Shown: piece by piece, positions 21,329 through 34,353 of the stretch
Position numbering within the stretch: position 1 is the stretch's first letter
Layout: each line of letters begins with the position of its first letter
DNA from: Nicotiana tabacum
Lineage: Eukaryota; Streptophyta; Magnoliopsida; Solanales; Solanaceae
Length of the DNA: 64,000 nucleotides
Assembly (NCBI RefSeq): GCF_000715075.1
Contig: NC_134084.1
Span: 96,452,411-96,516,410, forward strand
Direction: 5' to 3'
Program-made: the position numbers and the translations under genes
The notes under the pieces: generated by a model
Databases searched by the model: none
Told to the model about the DNA's origin: nothing
What the model saw: the letters and a program-made list of their open reading frames with translations, nothing else

Positions 21329-23175
21329 CCGTAGTTCTAGCACGGTCGCTCAACTATTGTATTTGATTTTATCTGATTTTAGTTCATGCTAGCCTATGTG
21401 CCGCTTATTCGTAAACCACCTTTATCATTATATTTTAAAAGAATTGCAACATTGTGTAAATGCGTCTTGAACCACGTCGCAATCAATGCACCCATGGTTA
21501 TCAGCACATTTCGATTTCGTTGAGATTTGGATTTGGGTAGCATCAATGTGCACCCCAGTTTAAGAATGTAATTTTATTAAAGTCGTGCTTAAAGGGTCTA
21601 GTGTATTATTATTTTGGGGAAGGCCGTGAAATTCGCTAAACGGCCCTCCCAAATTCATAGCGTTTATTGAGGGCCCCGCATTTCGTATTTTATTTGGCGA
21701 GGCTCGTCTCATCATTATATGAAAAGGCCAAACTAAAAAAGACTACGATTTTTATTCTTATTTGTCTCTAAAGGCCATAATTTATTAGTTAACCAATCAA
21801 TTATCATTAGAAGTACTCAAAAGGCCCAAACCTTAGGTCTATGATTCAGCAACCCAATGGGTTTCAGTCTGTTGGGCCCCAGTCCGATTCACAAGAAGCT
21901 TGAGCTTCAGGGCCCAAAAATACGCCAGCTTTTAGTTCTTAGCAACTAAATGATCAGCAATGGGTCTTGTGCTATTCTAGCAGGGTTTCACGCCACTGGG
22001 CCAAGGTGAGCCCAAAAATATGGCTCAAGTTGAAACAGGCCACAATACTAATTATGAACGAAATTGAATATAAATGATCACCAGGCCACAGTCCTTTCAC
22101 ATCGTTGGGATTAACATCTATACTACGTTATTTGACATTCAAAACCGTCCAGGAATATGCAGCTACAATTCGATTTTTAGAAAACAAAACTGGAGATTTA
22201 TTGTCAATTTCAGAATCCTAGTGGGACTGGACAGTAGCTTCCTCACTTATGAATCAACATGCTGAGACTCAAACTTGAATCCAACATTTAAACCAACATA
22301 TTCATCTATGACCATGACCTACTTAATTTCAGATTGAGAACATGAAAATAACTAGTAGAAATTCTACCTAATTACAACTAATATGGACTTATTCTATGAA
22401 ATTAATTACAACTAGTATTTAACGGGGGTATGCATCAGCTAATAGGGGCTAACTGCAACTAGTAATTAACTCGAAAAATAAACTCACCTGATTCTGATAC
22501 ATAACAGTTTACAGTCCCCTTAATACATAACCTGTTTCAGTTCAATTATGCATTTCGAATTTGATAACAATGTACAACCACCAAACCATGACAAACTATC
22601 TAAAACATAACAAGCTAAAGATCTACAACAGAGAATTTGCTCCAATTTCATTTCATGTTGTCAACAGGGAATGATACATCGAAACAAGTTCAAAACGTGT
22701 ACCTGGAAATCAGAATATCAAAGGAAGAAGGAGCAGTTAGCAACAGCAGAACAAGCAACAGTGATTTGGAATTTCAAACAGCAGTTTCAACCCAGAAATG
22801 AATCAGTGGTCCAGGAAACTTTTCAAAACCAAAATAGCACCAATACAACCAGCAATGAACCCATCAATCCACACATTCGATGAATAACCCACAGCCAACT
22901 CAAATAAACTAACACCAGTGCTCAAATAATTCCAAACACCTTCAGATTTCAACTATTGAACAGACACGGAAGAGTTCAAGCTGTTTTTGATTTCGAGATG
23001 AACTAGAAAGTTGAATTAAAAGCTGGAATTCGAAAACAACCTGAAGAAAGCAATGAAACAGTGATTTTTTTTTTAATTTTTGAATGTTTTGAACTTCAAG
23101 TTCAGATCTGAATAATCAGAGAGGAGCTTCCTTGGGAAATTTTTCAGACCCCCCAATCAAGGCATTGGGGTTGCC

Positions 23176-23182
23176 TTTTATA
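23176..23182 (-). promoter_or_regulatory. Putative TATA box in 5' LTR of A
   Basis: The minus strand reads TATAAAA in the same context as the copy at 4869. This copy would drive the genomic RNA, with a start expected about 25-30 nt further along the minus strand. Confidence 0.6.
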
Positions 23183-25109
23183 GGCAACAAATAAGGTAGA
23201 ATACTCTAGATGGCACTCACACATTTTCCCCCTTTTAATTTCAGATTTCCCCTATTAGTCCTTCAATTTCTGCCTTGTTTCTCAAGTTACTCCCCTAACT
23301 TTACTGAAATCTACACTAAAGTCTTATTCTAGAAAGCCCTAGGGTGTTCTTTTACCTATACAATACCTATACTACCCTTATCTTGGTTTTGAAATTACTA
23401 TTCTTAATACAACTACCATTTTTCATGCTCACACTACCCTTATTCCCTCCCTGGAATTACTACCCAAACAAGCTAAGCTTCAAGCCCTTAACTAACTGAC
23501 TCAAACACTCTGTTAACCAGACTACAAATTAATTATAGTCTCCCAAAGAGTCCAATTCAGCCTTAATCAGACCAAAACAAGCTAAACCAATTAAAACTAG
23601 CTAGACGACTAATCAAACTAAAGCCAATCATGAACTAATTAGTAATTAACTAAAGGAACACCAGAAACTAATTCATGCAAAACTTAGTAAAACTAATTAA
23701 CAAATTATAAATCGAACTAATATCAGGAATCGGAACATATTAAAATCAAACAAACAACTAGACTTAATTAAATCAGGACACAAGATTAGAACAATCTTGA
23801 CAAAAAATTAAAACGCACATTAACAAGACATTAACCATGGAATTAACACATGCAGAAAATCAGAAAAGGAAAAAGAAATTGAAAATAAAAGAAAAATACC
23901 AATAAACACCCACGGACCACAAAGAGCTCCGGCCAGTAGTTTTTCCTCCAAATCCCCCGAAATTTCTGACCCGTAACATCCCTAACGATGTGTTTTCATA
24001 AGAAAACACCTGGTTAGGGTTGTTAGGGTCCGAAATCATGGAGATCTTGCCTTAGGTTTTGGTCGGAAACCTTCAATTTGATATTTGAGCTTTTCCAGGC
24101 AGATTCGAGAGACAAGGCCATGGAGGTTGGGTAGAGGAGGCCCAGGCGGTCACATGGTGTTAATTTGGGGTTATTTGGGGTAGGTCTCTTCGTGGCCGGA
24201 AAATCTTCCATCGAAGATTCGAGGAGATAGGGAAATATTCGAGGGAGATGACCATAGGGGTTGGAAAGAGGAGGGGAAGGAGAATTTACGGTAAAATTTT
24301 GGTGGTCAACGGCATAGGTTGTGTTAGCCGGCGGTAGGGTTCCGGCGAAGGATATGGGGGCGACTTGTTTTTAGGGTTAGAGATGGATGGGGGGGGGGTT
24401 TGAGAGACGAGATTGAGAGATGAGATAGGGGGGGTGAATATTTCGGACATATATATATAAAACAACCTAAGACGATCTCATCCGTTCGATCAAGAAACAA
24501 CGGCTGAGATGGACTTCGTGAAAACGATGTCGTTTGGACTTTTTGAGGACCCGGACCTGGTCTGGGTTGGATTGGGCTTGGGGCGTGGGAAAAAAGAAAG
24601 AAATGTTGGGCCCTGGTGAAATGAATTGGGCATGGCCCAAATCGTGGGCAGCCCTTTCTCTACTTCTTTTTTTTGTTTTCCTTTTTTTTCATTTGTTTCT
24701 TTGATCTATTTTTTGTATATTTTTCTGATTTTATAAAATTTCAACAATTAAAATAAAATTCTAATATATTTCAAAATTAAACTAATTGATTTTTAAAATT
24801 ATTTTAAAAACTATTTCAGGACGAATTCACATTTAAACAATTAAAAAGGCAAAAGTGAACTCTTTTTGTTATTTTCTTCATATTTTGCTCTAAAACAAAT
24901 TAACCCTTAATTAATCCTAAAAATATGAAATTAAATCCTAAATGAAAATTCATATTTTGTATTTTTTCAAATGAATTAGAATGCACATATAAATGCGACA
25001 ATTAGCAGAAAATGACGCCAAAATTCACAAAAATTATAAAACAATAAAGAAATTGTTTTGTTTGAATTTCTGGGAATAATTTTCTTTGGGCAAAAATAAC
25101 GTGCTCACA

Positions 25110-25114
25110 GGTAC
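25110..25114. repeat. Target-site duplication of element A, right copy
   Basis: GGTAC follows the LTR terminus GTGCTCACA and matches 2780-2784 exactly. Confidence 0.93.
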
Positions 25115-25830
25115 AACTCTTTCATTAAGTCATTTTCATGATTTGAGTATGTTAGGACCGTTGCTTATTGGTGCGCGTATTATGCCAGTTGTGGCTTCGG
25201 CCTCTATTGATGTGTCATGTCACCAGGTGGTGTGTTGGATTAGAGGAGATCGTTGGGATCATTAATGAATACGAACGGATTCGATTTCAACATGTTGGAA
25301 GGATAAGATCGAGGTTCGGCTCGAAAATTTGCTATGGTGTTTGTCAGGGGAGAAGTAACTTCATGAATGGTTGACATGAGAAATGGTCGTGGTTTAGTGC
25401 GTATTTCATTTATCGTTGGCAGTATATGAAAGTGTTGGAATGAGACTTTAGTTGATAAGAGGTTTTCTACCAGTATTCGGTTGTTGTGGGCAGCTGCTGT
25501 GAATAGAAGTTATCGCTACGAGTGTTTGAGTTATGTGGTATATCATCGGATTGCTCCCGAGGTTGCAGGCATGGGTTATTACAGCTGGTTCGGGTCTATT
25601 CAGAGTATAGGTGTGAGGTGTTGATCGTATTGATGGTTTCGGAAGTGGAAATGTGGTTCTATGGCTTATGGGCCATACTGGATTGTGTAATCTCACTTGC
25701 AATGTGCTATCAGACCTATATGAGATAGGGTGACGTGGGATCACCTTCGGGTATATGCATGGTAAAGTTATTCAGCTACGGGTTGGCATTTAGAACAACT
25801 CTGGGTACGTTCGAGGACGAACGTGTGTTT
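25115..25830 (+). mobile_element. Element B internal region, right part
   Basis: This continues 1-2779 after removal of A and one target copy. Near its end is TCGAGGACGAACGT (25811-25824), a motif that commonly precedes the PPT of Tekay/Del-type elements; element E has the similar ATTCGAGGACGAATGTTC. No protein domain is visible. Confidence 0.65.
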
Positions 25831-25843
25831 AAGTGGGGGAGGA
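25831..25843 (+). other. Polypurine tract of B
   Basis: AAGTGGGGGAGGA lies directly before the LTR start TGTAACGATC. It fixes the + orientation of B and identifies the LTR as 3'. Confidence 0.88.
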
Positions 25844-28433
25844 TGTAACGATCTGACCGGTCGTTTTGAGCTTTTACACTTTGATCGCCAGTTCTCGGGT
25901 ATGACTTGCCCCGTATGATGTATTATGACTGATGTAAATTGTTGATTTTGGTTTTCATGGAAATCGGTATGAATTTGAAAGAACAGTCTCAGTTGAAAGC
26001 TTTGAATTTGAAAGGTTTGACCAAGAGTTGACTTATTTGTGTATGAGCTCGGGTCAAATTTTTTATGATTTGGTTAGCTTTGTTGGGTGATTTATGACTT
26101 AGGAGCGTGATCGGAATTGGTTTTGGAGGTCCGGTGTAGAATTAAGCTTGAATTGGCGAAGTTAGTATTTTGGCGAATTCCGGTTGATAGGTGAGATTTC
26201 GATCCGAGGGTCAGAATGGAATTCCAAGAGTTGTTGTAGCTTCGTTATGTCATTTTTGATGTGTGTGCAAAATGTCAGGTCATTCGGACGTGATTTGGTT
26301 GGGTTTTTTATCAAAAGCGTATTTCGGAAGTTTTTAGAAAACTTAGGCTTGAATTCGATGCGAATTGATGGATTTGGTGTTGTTTGAGGTGTTTTGATGA
26401 TTGGAAGAAGTTTGAATGAGGTTTTAGGATGTGTTGGTACTTTTGGTTGGGGTCTCGGGGGCCTCGGGTGAGTTTCGGGTGGTCAATCAGACCATTTTCT
26501 ATGTTGAGAATTTGCAGAAATTTCAACAGCTGTTACAGATGATTTTAGCATTTGCGATCGCGTAGAAGGAATGTGGGTTGGCCTGAGTTCGGCCTTCGCG
26601 TTCGTGTTTGAGGTCTCACATTCGCGGAGGGCCTTGACTTTGTGGTTCGTGTTCGCATGCAGTGGATCGCATTCGCGTATAAGTCTTTGGGGGTCCAGTG
26701 GATTTGTTCTTCGCGTTCGCATCATCTTGTTCGTGTTCGCGTAGGTATGGAAAGTAAGGCATCGCATTCGCATAGTAGGTATCGCGTTCACATAGTGCAG
26801 TTGGGAGTCTTGAAATTTTTGTTCTTCGCGATCGCGAGGCTTGGGCCGCGATCGCGATGAAGGAAGTTCAGAGCTGGGCAGAAAATTTATAAAACATTTC
26901 ATCCGCGATTTTGAGCCATTATTCCTCCATAGCTGAGTATTTTGAGAGATCTTTGAGGGAAATTGAAGAGTGATTCATGGAGAATTGATTGGAGGTAAGA
27001 TTTTTGAACCTAAAACGTGATTCTATTGTGAAAATTACCTAAAAATTCATGGAATTAGGCAAAAACTGGAAGAACTAGGGCTTGGGATTTCGAAACTTTT
27101 AAATTGAGATTTGAAGGACCATTTGAGGTCGGATTTGAGAACTTTTGATATGTATGAACTCGTGGAAGGATAAGGAACCCGTTGATGTAAAAATTTCTAA
27201 GTTTTGACAAGTGGGCCCGGGGCTCGGGTTTTGGTAATTTCGGGATCTGTGCCCGTTATTGATTGTTTTCGCTTGGGGTTTGTTCCCTCAGCATATTGTG
27301 ATGTATTCGTTCTTATTTTGGATAGATTCGATGCACGTAGAGGCCGATTTGAGGGGCAAATGCATCGCGAGCTAGAGATTTCGCCGGTTCGAGGTGAGTA
27401 ATGATTGTAAATGATATCCTGAGGGTTTGAAACCCCGGATTTGCACATCGTAGTGCTATATTGAGGTGAGACACGCTCTTGATGATGAACGTGGGGTCGT
27501 TTACTATTGGGGATTGTGACTTGATCCATCATGATTGACGTTTTTATTGCGTATTTGATTGAAACTTATTTGTTATCATCATTATTTGGACTAATTGCCA
27601 TATTTGGGCTTCGAGCCAACTATTTTAACCCTCCGGGGATTTTTATCACTATTTCCTTACTGTTTTGACCTACTACTTGAACTCAGTCGTACTGTTTTCC
27701 ACTGTTTTACAACTCAGCCACTTTTACTCGGCTTTGAAACTAAAATGATATAGTAAATGATGTTTTGGGCTGAGAACTACTGTTTTTTTACTAATGCATG
27801 AGGGGCTTATTTGATTTCTGGACTAAGTATGGCCGAGGGCCAGATGTGAGGATACTAAGGGATCAGGATGCGCGCCGCAGCAGTGTTATACTGATACTGA
27901 TATGAGGTCGAGGGCCTAGATTTTGATGCCACGATATGGCTTGATATTGCACTTGGGCCGTAAGGGGCCCTTCCCGGAGTCTGCACATCGGGCTACACGC
28001 TGCAGCGATATATGGATCGGGCTGCACGCCGCAGCGGTGCTGGTAATGTTCTATGTGTTTACTTTATTTCATTTGTCTTCCATTATCTGTTGTTTGTGCT
28101 ACTTCATGTGATATCTATCTAATTGCCTGGCATTATCTGTTAATTGAGTGTTGTACCCGAGGGGCGGATTTTAGTGCTTATCTGCACTATTTGTTTTGCA
28201 CTCATTTGCGTAACCGTTGAAAAAGACATTTTTAAAAGAGATTTAAACGGAGCTAAGATGTTTTCCAAGGATTTCAGAATTTTCACTGCTTTTACTCAAA
28301 GGGTTTTAGACTGCTCTATACAGCATGATGGTTTGTTTTACGTGATTTCTTACTGCTCAGTTATTATATACCTTTATTACTCACTAAGTTGGAGTACTCA
28401 CTTTACTCTCTGCACCACGTGTGCAGATGCAGG
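25844..28433 (+). repeat. Element B 3' LTR, part 1
   Basis: It starts TGTAACGATCTGACCGGTCG, a recognisable Solanaceae gypsy LTR start, and is cut at 28434 by element E. It contains the CpG-rich palindrome cassette at 26540-26870. The LTR resumes at 37044 and totals about 2.96 kb without E. The reverse-oriented LTR D is a relative, with a similar start at 45196. Confidence 0.88.
26540..26870 (+). repeat. CpG palindrome cassette in B LTR
   Basis: Short self-complementary or near-palindromic words such as CGCGATCGCG, TTCGCGTTCGCG and CATTCGCG recur about every 15-30 nt. They are far richer in CpG than the surrounding LTR. Small ORFs crossing it are repeat artefacts. Confidence 0.7.
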
Positions 28434-28438
28434 TATTT
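28434..28438. repeat. Target-site duplication of element E, left
   Basis: TATTT precedes the LTR start TGTTACAACCC and is repeated at 37044-37048. Confidence 0.92.
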
Positions 28439-28986
28439 TGTTACAACCCATATCCACACGTGTTAGTTCATGCCATATATTAGTTAACATAAATCCAAGA
28501 AGGAATTATCTTTGAGATGATAAGAAGTAAATCCTATTGGTCTTAAGTGATACAAGAGTGTATAAGGGTGATTAACAAGTATTAGAAGTTAAATGAATCA
28601 AGGATGTTGTAACTCGTATTTTCAGGTACATCTAGCGGTGCTTAATAAACTCAAGAGGTCATGTATTAAGGTATTTTAATCATATAATATCCGTATCATA
28701 AGTCTTGAAGTAAAACGAGTTATGAAACAAAAGTCGACAAAAGTTGTCTCAACTTAGGTTCATAATGTTACTTAAACATTAGGACAAATGTTTCTAATCT
28801 TTTCTCCTAATTTACAAGTAATTACGGGGTTATATACCAACCAAATTAAAGATCTATGAGTCTAGTTTCCAAAGCATTAAACTGTTCATCGATACAATCT
28901 CGGAGTAGAGAGATATTCTCATTTTCGCGAGATTGCACCAAGCACCTCTCTATGGGCCCACTAAGGTGGTTTAAGATATTTGGACC

Positions 28987-28993
28987 TATATAG
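28987..28993 (+). promoter_or_regulatory. Putative TATA box, 5' LTR of E
   Basis: TATATAG within GGACCTATATAGGATGCC, ~550 nt into the LTR. The 3' LTR has the same at 34898-34904. Confidence 0.5.
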
Positions 28994-30294
28994 GATGCCT
29001 CCAACCCGTTTTAAGTCATGTATTCTCACTATTTTCAGACCTTAGAACCCTAGGAACATCCTCTCAAGGTTCTCTCAAGATTCAAGACCAAAAAAAAGGG
29101 CAAACAACACAAATCAAATGTCGGGAATTCCGTGGCGCTAGTAAGTCTCTTGTTCTTCTTGTTGTTGCTCATTTTTGTGTCGTTCCAGCTCATGTGGGAG
29201 GTTGTTTTAAAGGGTTTATGTTCTATAAATACTCCCTCATGTTTTTAATATCAATCCTAGGTGATTTCAAGCCTTCTAATGTGATTCTAGTGCCGAAAAA
29301 CACTAATTGATCGCTAGTTTCGCTTTCTTGTTGTTGTGGCAGCATTGGAGGGATATTTCATGGAAATATAAGGTCAAATTGGAGTTGTTCTTTCTATATA
29401 AAGATAAGTAACCTCTTACTCTATATGTATTTAAGATTATCCAAGCTACGGCTAAGCCATTGAAGCTAGAACTTGTGAAATATATATCGAAAGGCTTGGT
29501 AGTAATGTTATTGTTTTGTGGACTGTTTTACGTTGCTATTGGGCTGCGTATTTTACTAATGTTTTGTGGAGTTTTGGAGGAGGAAGGGTGTGGAGAAACA
29601 CCATATATATGTAGGGTTGTGGGCTGATAGTTATTCGTAACATTTCTGGGTCGTTTGATACGACTACGGTGGTCGTCGTATGTATGGAGTGATTAGGCTG
29701 TGCATGGACTATTTTGGGAGGCTCAATATGTTTATTATTGATGTTGTTTGGGCTATTTGGTGACTGTTTTGAATGGTGTGAAGTCATATATATAGGGGAG
29801 GTGCTGTCCGTTTCATCGTAAAATAGGTTGTGGTCGATACATAATAGTTATGACGCTTAAATGATAACGATAGTATCGTTTCTCTTATTGTAGAATAAGG
29901 AGTTTTGACAATTGCATAGCTTGAGATTGAGGCAGTGTATACAAGGTATGTGAGGCTATCCCTTTCCTTCTTTTGTACGACTCCGATTGTACATAATGTA
30001 ATGAACAAGCTTCCAAGATACTCTACTCTTAGAAGCTAGCAGTACTTACATTGTTTTCCCTCTTATAGGACGATTGATGTTAATGTTGCTTCTCTTATTC
30101 TTATGTTATCAATGTTGTTGGTACTTCCTGATTCTTATAAGGTTCATAGTGAAGAGTTAGTCCTAATAACGTGTACAGAGGATACCGACCTTACGTCACT
30201 CCGAAAGGTTTAGAATGTGATTCCATGAGTCGAGCATTCATTATATATATGTATATATTTTACTCTACCGATGCATTATATATATGTATCTATT

Positions 30295-30455
30295 TTACTA
30301 TACCGAGCCACGCTATAGTTGGCCGGGTACGGCACCTATTGTGCAACCACTGATCAGTTGGGTTTTACCGAGCTCCACGTGGCCGGGTACGATTCTACCG
30401 AGCCTTATGATGGCCGGGTACGTTTTTACCGAGCCTATTATTGCCGGGTACGATA
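30295..30455 (+). repeat. GCCGGGTAC/ACCGAGCC subrepeats in E 5' LTR
   Basis: About four to five units of ~30 nt alternate TACCGAGCC and GGCCGGGTACG. The 3' LTR carries the same array at 36175-36335. The two words are partly complementary, so units could fold on themselves. Confidence 0.75.
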
Positions 30456-31172
30456 TGATGATGATGATGCCCACAGAGGTGAATGTTCTAAAGGTTTATG
30501 TATTTATACATATGTATCATGCATTTCATGTCAGTAGCCCTCAAAGGTACTAAGATGTTACAGGTTGTATATTCTCTATCCTTGCTTACATTACTGATCG
30601 TATTTATGGTTCCCTGCCTTACATACTCAGTACTTTATTCGTACTGACGTCCTTTTATTTGTGGACGCTGCATGTCGTGCTGCAGTTCCTGATAGACAGG
30701 CAGGTGCAGCTCCCCCACCACAGTAGGCTGTCCAGTTCAGCGGTGATTGGCGAGATCCCTTATCCGGACTTGCCGTGGTCTTGGTATGCATTTCTGTTAT
30801 AGACATTATGGGTATGTCGGGGCCCTGTTCCGGCTATGTTGCAGCACTTATGTTCATTTAGAGGCTCATAGACAAGTGTTGACTCATGTATAGTTTGGTA
30901 TGCCTTGTCGGCTGGTTTATGTTGTATAGTCTTTCATGGTAGCATGGTAGCTCATACCTTATATGTAGTTTCTTGATTGTCTGGTCATCCCATGCTATGT
31001 ATGTTCATGCCGTCATATTTTATTGCTGGTTGTCCATGATCCAGGTCTACCATTTATATTGATCTCGCCAGCCCTAAAAGATAATAATGAAGGTTAGATG
31101 AAATGTACGTTGGTGCTCGGCAAGTATGGTCAGGTGCTAGTCATGGCCCTCCAGTTTGGGTCGTGGCAAACT

Positions 31173-31184
31173 TGGTATCAGAGC
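31173..31184 (+). other. Primer-binding site of E
   Basis: TGGTATCAGAGC, the common plant PBS complementary to initiator tRNA-Met, four nucleotides after the LTR. Confidence 0.92.
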
Positions 31185-31349
31185 AAGTCTGTCCTAGGTA
31201 TTGTCTATGAGCCATGTCTAGTAGAGTCTTGATTATGGATGTGTAGCGCGCCACATTTATAATCAGGAGGCTACATGACATCTAGGGTTGTTTCCTTCTT
31301 CCTGAATCTAGATCGTGCGTAGAGTTGAGTCGTAAGTGTTCGTCTCTAA

Positions 31350-32524
31350 TATTCACCTTGGGGTGTGCCAGTCCTATTCGTGCGGAAGGAAGATGGGTCG
31401 TTACGGATGTGTATCGACTATCGACAGTTGAATAAGTTTACTATAAAGAACAAGTATCCACTTCCAAGAATTGATGACCTGTTTGACCAACTCCAGGGTG
31501 CCAAGTATTTCTCCAAGATTGATTTATGTTCAGGGTATCATCAGGTGAGGGTTAAGGAGAAGGATATTCCAAAGACGGCCTTCCGGACAAGATACGGGCA
31601 CTTTGAGTTCTTGGTGATGTCGTTCGGGCTAACAAATGCCCCAGCAGCTTTTATGGATCTCATGAATACTATATTTAGGCCCTATCTTGATGTGTTCGTG
31701 ATTGTATTCATTGATGACATTCTAGTATATTCTTGTTCGGAGGCGGAACATGCGGGCCACTTGCAGATAGTATTATAGACGCTTCAGGATCGTAAGTTAT
31801 ATGCTAAGCTCTCCAAATGTGAATTTTGGCTGAACTCAGTAGCGTTCCTTGGCCATATGATATCTGACGAGGTTTTAGTGTCGACACTCAGAAGATCGAT
31901 GCAGTAAAGAATTGGTCGAGACCTACAACACCATTAGAAGTCCGCAGCTTCCTAGGGCTAGCAGGATATCATAGGCGATTTGTGGAAGGGTTTTCCTCTA
32001 TATCATTACCATTGACTAAGTTAACACAGAAAGCTACCAAGTTCCAGTGGTCTGACACTTGTGAACGTAGTTTTCAGGAGCTGAAGAATCGATTGACATC
32101 CGCATCAGTGCTCACTCTTCCTGAAGGAACAGAAGGTTATGTGGTATATTATGATGCCTCGGGTATAGGTTTGGGGTGCGTATTGATGCAGCGTGGGAAA
32201 GTGATTGCTTATTCATCAAGACAATTGAAGAAGCATGAAAAGAATTATCCAACCCATGATTTGGAATTGGCTGCAGTAATATATGCTTTGAAGATATGGC
32301 GCCACTACTTACACGGCGTCCACGTTGACATCTACACAGATCACAAGAGTTTACAATACATCTTCAAGCAGAAAGAGTTGAATTTGAGGCAGCGTAGGTG
32401 GCTTGAATTATTGAAAGACTACGATGTCGAGATATTGTATCATCCCGGTAAAGCCAATGTTGTGGCAGACGCTCTCAGCCGTAAATCAATGGGAAGCTTA
32501 GTACATATTGAGGCAGGTAGATAG
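31350..32524 (+). pseudogene. Reverse transcriptase and RNase H (broken), element E
   Basis: RT begins inside a conserved SPWG-type block after the deletion junction, so the N-terminal RT region is missing. Visible motifs are [33 protein letters not shown] and the catalytic FIDDILVYS. The connection and RNase H domains follow ([41 protein letters not shown]). Breaks: TAG at 31776-31778, a one-base loss near 31870, and TAG at 32522-32524 before integrase. It has a single gypsy RNase H, unlike element A. Confidence 0.9.
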
Positions 32525-32527
32525 GGG

Positions 32528-34111
32528 TTGACTAAAGAGCTTCGTCAGCTAGCCAATATGAGAATCAGATTGTTAGACTCTGATGACGAAGGTGTTACTG
32601 TACAGAATACATCAGAATCATCTTTGGTAGCCGAGGTAAAAGCACGACAATATGAAGATCCTATCTTAGTACGATTAAGAGAAAGTATTCAACAGTGTAA
32701 AAGTACGGCTTTTGAGATCAGAAAAGATGGGGCACTGAGATACCAGAGTCGATTGTGTGTGCCTAATGTGACAGGGTTGCGAGAGAAGATTATGAATGAG
32801 ATTCATCAATCCCGATATTCCATCCATCCCGGCTCGACAAAGATGTATCATGATGTCAAGGAGCAGTATTGGTGGGATAATATGAAGAAGTCTATTGCAG
32901 AATTTGTAGCCCAGTGTCCCAATTGTCAACAAGTAAAGATAGAACATCAGAAACCCGGTGGATTGCTTCAGAATATAGAGATTCCGACCTGGAAATGGGA
33001 GGTGATTAATATGGACTTCATTATTGGATTACCTCGCTCTTATCATAAGTTTGACTCCATCTGGGTGATAATTGATCGACTTACAAAATGTGCCCATTTT
33101 CTGCCAGTTAAGACAACTTACACGGCTGAAGATTATGCGAAGTTGTATATCAAGGAGATTGTTAGGCTTCATGGTATGCCCGTATCTATTATATCAGACC
33201 GAGGAGCTCAATTTACGGCTAACTTTTGGAGGTCTTTCCAGAAGGGTTTAGGCACACAAGTAAATCTCAGCACTGCATTTCATCCACAGACTGACGGACA
33301 GGCTGAACGTACCATTCAGACACTGGAAGATATGCTACGAGCATGTGTTCTAGATTTTAAGGGGAATTGGGATGATCATCTTCCACTCATAGAATTCGCC
33401 TATAACAATAGCTACCATTCCAGTATTAAAATGGCCCCATACGAGGCACTATACGGGAGGAGATGTAGATCACCAGTTGGATGGTTCGAAGTCGGTGAAA
33501 CAGAATTATATGGGCTAGATTTGATTCACCAAGCTATTGAGAAGGTGAAAGTGATACAGGAGCGATTGAGGACGGCACAAAGCAGGCAAAAATCTTATTC
33601 CGATGTCCGACGTCGTGATCTGGAGTTTGAGGTTGGTGATTGGGGTTTCCTGAGGATCTCACCAATGAAGGGTATTATGCGTTTTAGGAAGAAAGGTAAG
33701 TTGAGTCCAAGGTATATCGGTCCATATAAAATTCTTCGACGGATTGGACAGGTTGCTTATGAGTTAGAATTGCCATCCGAATTGGAATTTGTCCACCCGG
33801 TATTCCATGTATCTATGTTGAGGAAATGTATTGGAGAACCTTATCGAGTCGTCCCTATCAAAGATGTACAAGTTACAGAGGACCTATCATATGAAGAAGT
33901 GCCAGTGGCGATATTAGATCGACAAGTCTGCAAGCTGAGAACAAAAGATGTAGCTTCCGTCAAAGTATTGTAGAGGAACAAAAATATGGAAGAAATGACA
34001 TGGGAATCAGAAGAGGAGATGAAGTCTAAATACCCTTACCTATTCCAAAATGAAGATAACAAGGATGCTGGTGGAAGACAGGATACATTGGAAGGTGAAA
34101 CGGCTCTATGA
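32528..34111 (+). pseudogene. Integrase with chromodomain (broken), element E
   Basis: The integrase carries the HHCC zinc domain (H...H around HQSRYSIHPGSTKMYHD, then CPNCQQVK), core D in NMDFIIGLP, D in IISDRGAQF and E in GQAERTIQTLEDM, the GPF/Y module (RYIGPYKILRRIG) and the HPVFHVSMLRKC linker. A chromodomain follows (EEVPVAILDRQV ... EEMTWESEEEM), which in chromoviruses guides insertion to particular chromatin marks. A TAG at 33971-33973 inside the chromodomain, where Trp is expected, cuts it; the frame then continues to TGA at 34109-34111. Confidence 0.92.
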
Positions 34112-34340
34112 GATAAGTAATAATTTGAGAATACTCCTCCTTAATACAAAATGGTGATATGTAGATAATGTAAATATGCATAATGCTTTGTGTAGCCTTG
34201 TGAAGCCATATGTTGGGCTTAATTGCTTGCAAGTTTTGCTAGTGACCACTTTATAGGGGAAAATTGATCAGAAATTTCCATTGGAATCCACGATGATTTA
34301 AACTCCCCATGAACCCTTACATTCGAGGACGAATGTTCCT

Positions 34341-34353
34341 AAGGGGGGGAGGG
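34341..34353 (+). other. Polypurine tract of E
   Basis: AAGGGGGGGAGGG sits directly before LTR start TGTTACAACC. The motif ATTCGAGGACGAATGTTC lies just upstream. Confidence 0.9.

Larger units (their letters stand above)
2785..25109 (-). mobile_element. Element A: full-length Ogre/Tat LTR retrotransposon
   Basis: This 22.3-kb element is bounded by two ~4-kb LTRs and a GGTAC target duplication. Read on the minus strand its order is 5' LTR, tRNA-Arg PBS, leader, ORF1, gag, pre-protease, protease, intron, RT, RNase H (gypsy type then plant RNase H1 type), integrase, repeat-rich 3' UTR, PPT and 3' LTR. The extra ORF1 before gag, the intron between protease and RT, the second RNase H, the absence of a chromodomain and the great length are established hallmarks of the Ogre branch of the Tat lineage. 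LTRs differ by a few percent by eye, so the insertion is fairly young. All ORFs carry stops or frameshifts, so this copy is non-autonomous. Confidence 0.95.
21085..25109 (-). repeat. Element A 5' LTR
   Basis: This is the partner of 2785-6768, 4,025 versus 3,984 bp. It lies next to the PBS, so it is the promoter LTR of the element on the minus strand. Length differences are mostly in homopolymers and small indels, such as a short insert near 24405-24420. Confidence 0.95.
28439..31168 (+). repeat. Element E 5' LTR
   Basis: It starts TGTTACAACCC and ends with GTCGTGGCA, a one-base change from the GTCGTGACA of its partner. It is ~40 bp longer than the 3' LTR because a ~38-bp A/T-rich unit is duplicated in tandem near 30235-30300. 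Confidence 0.93.
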
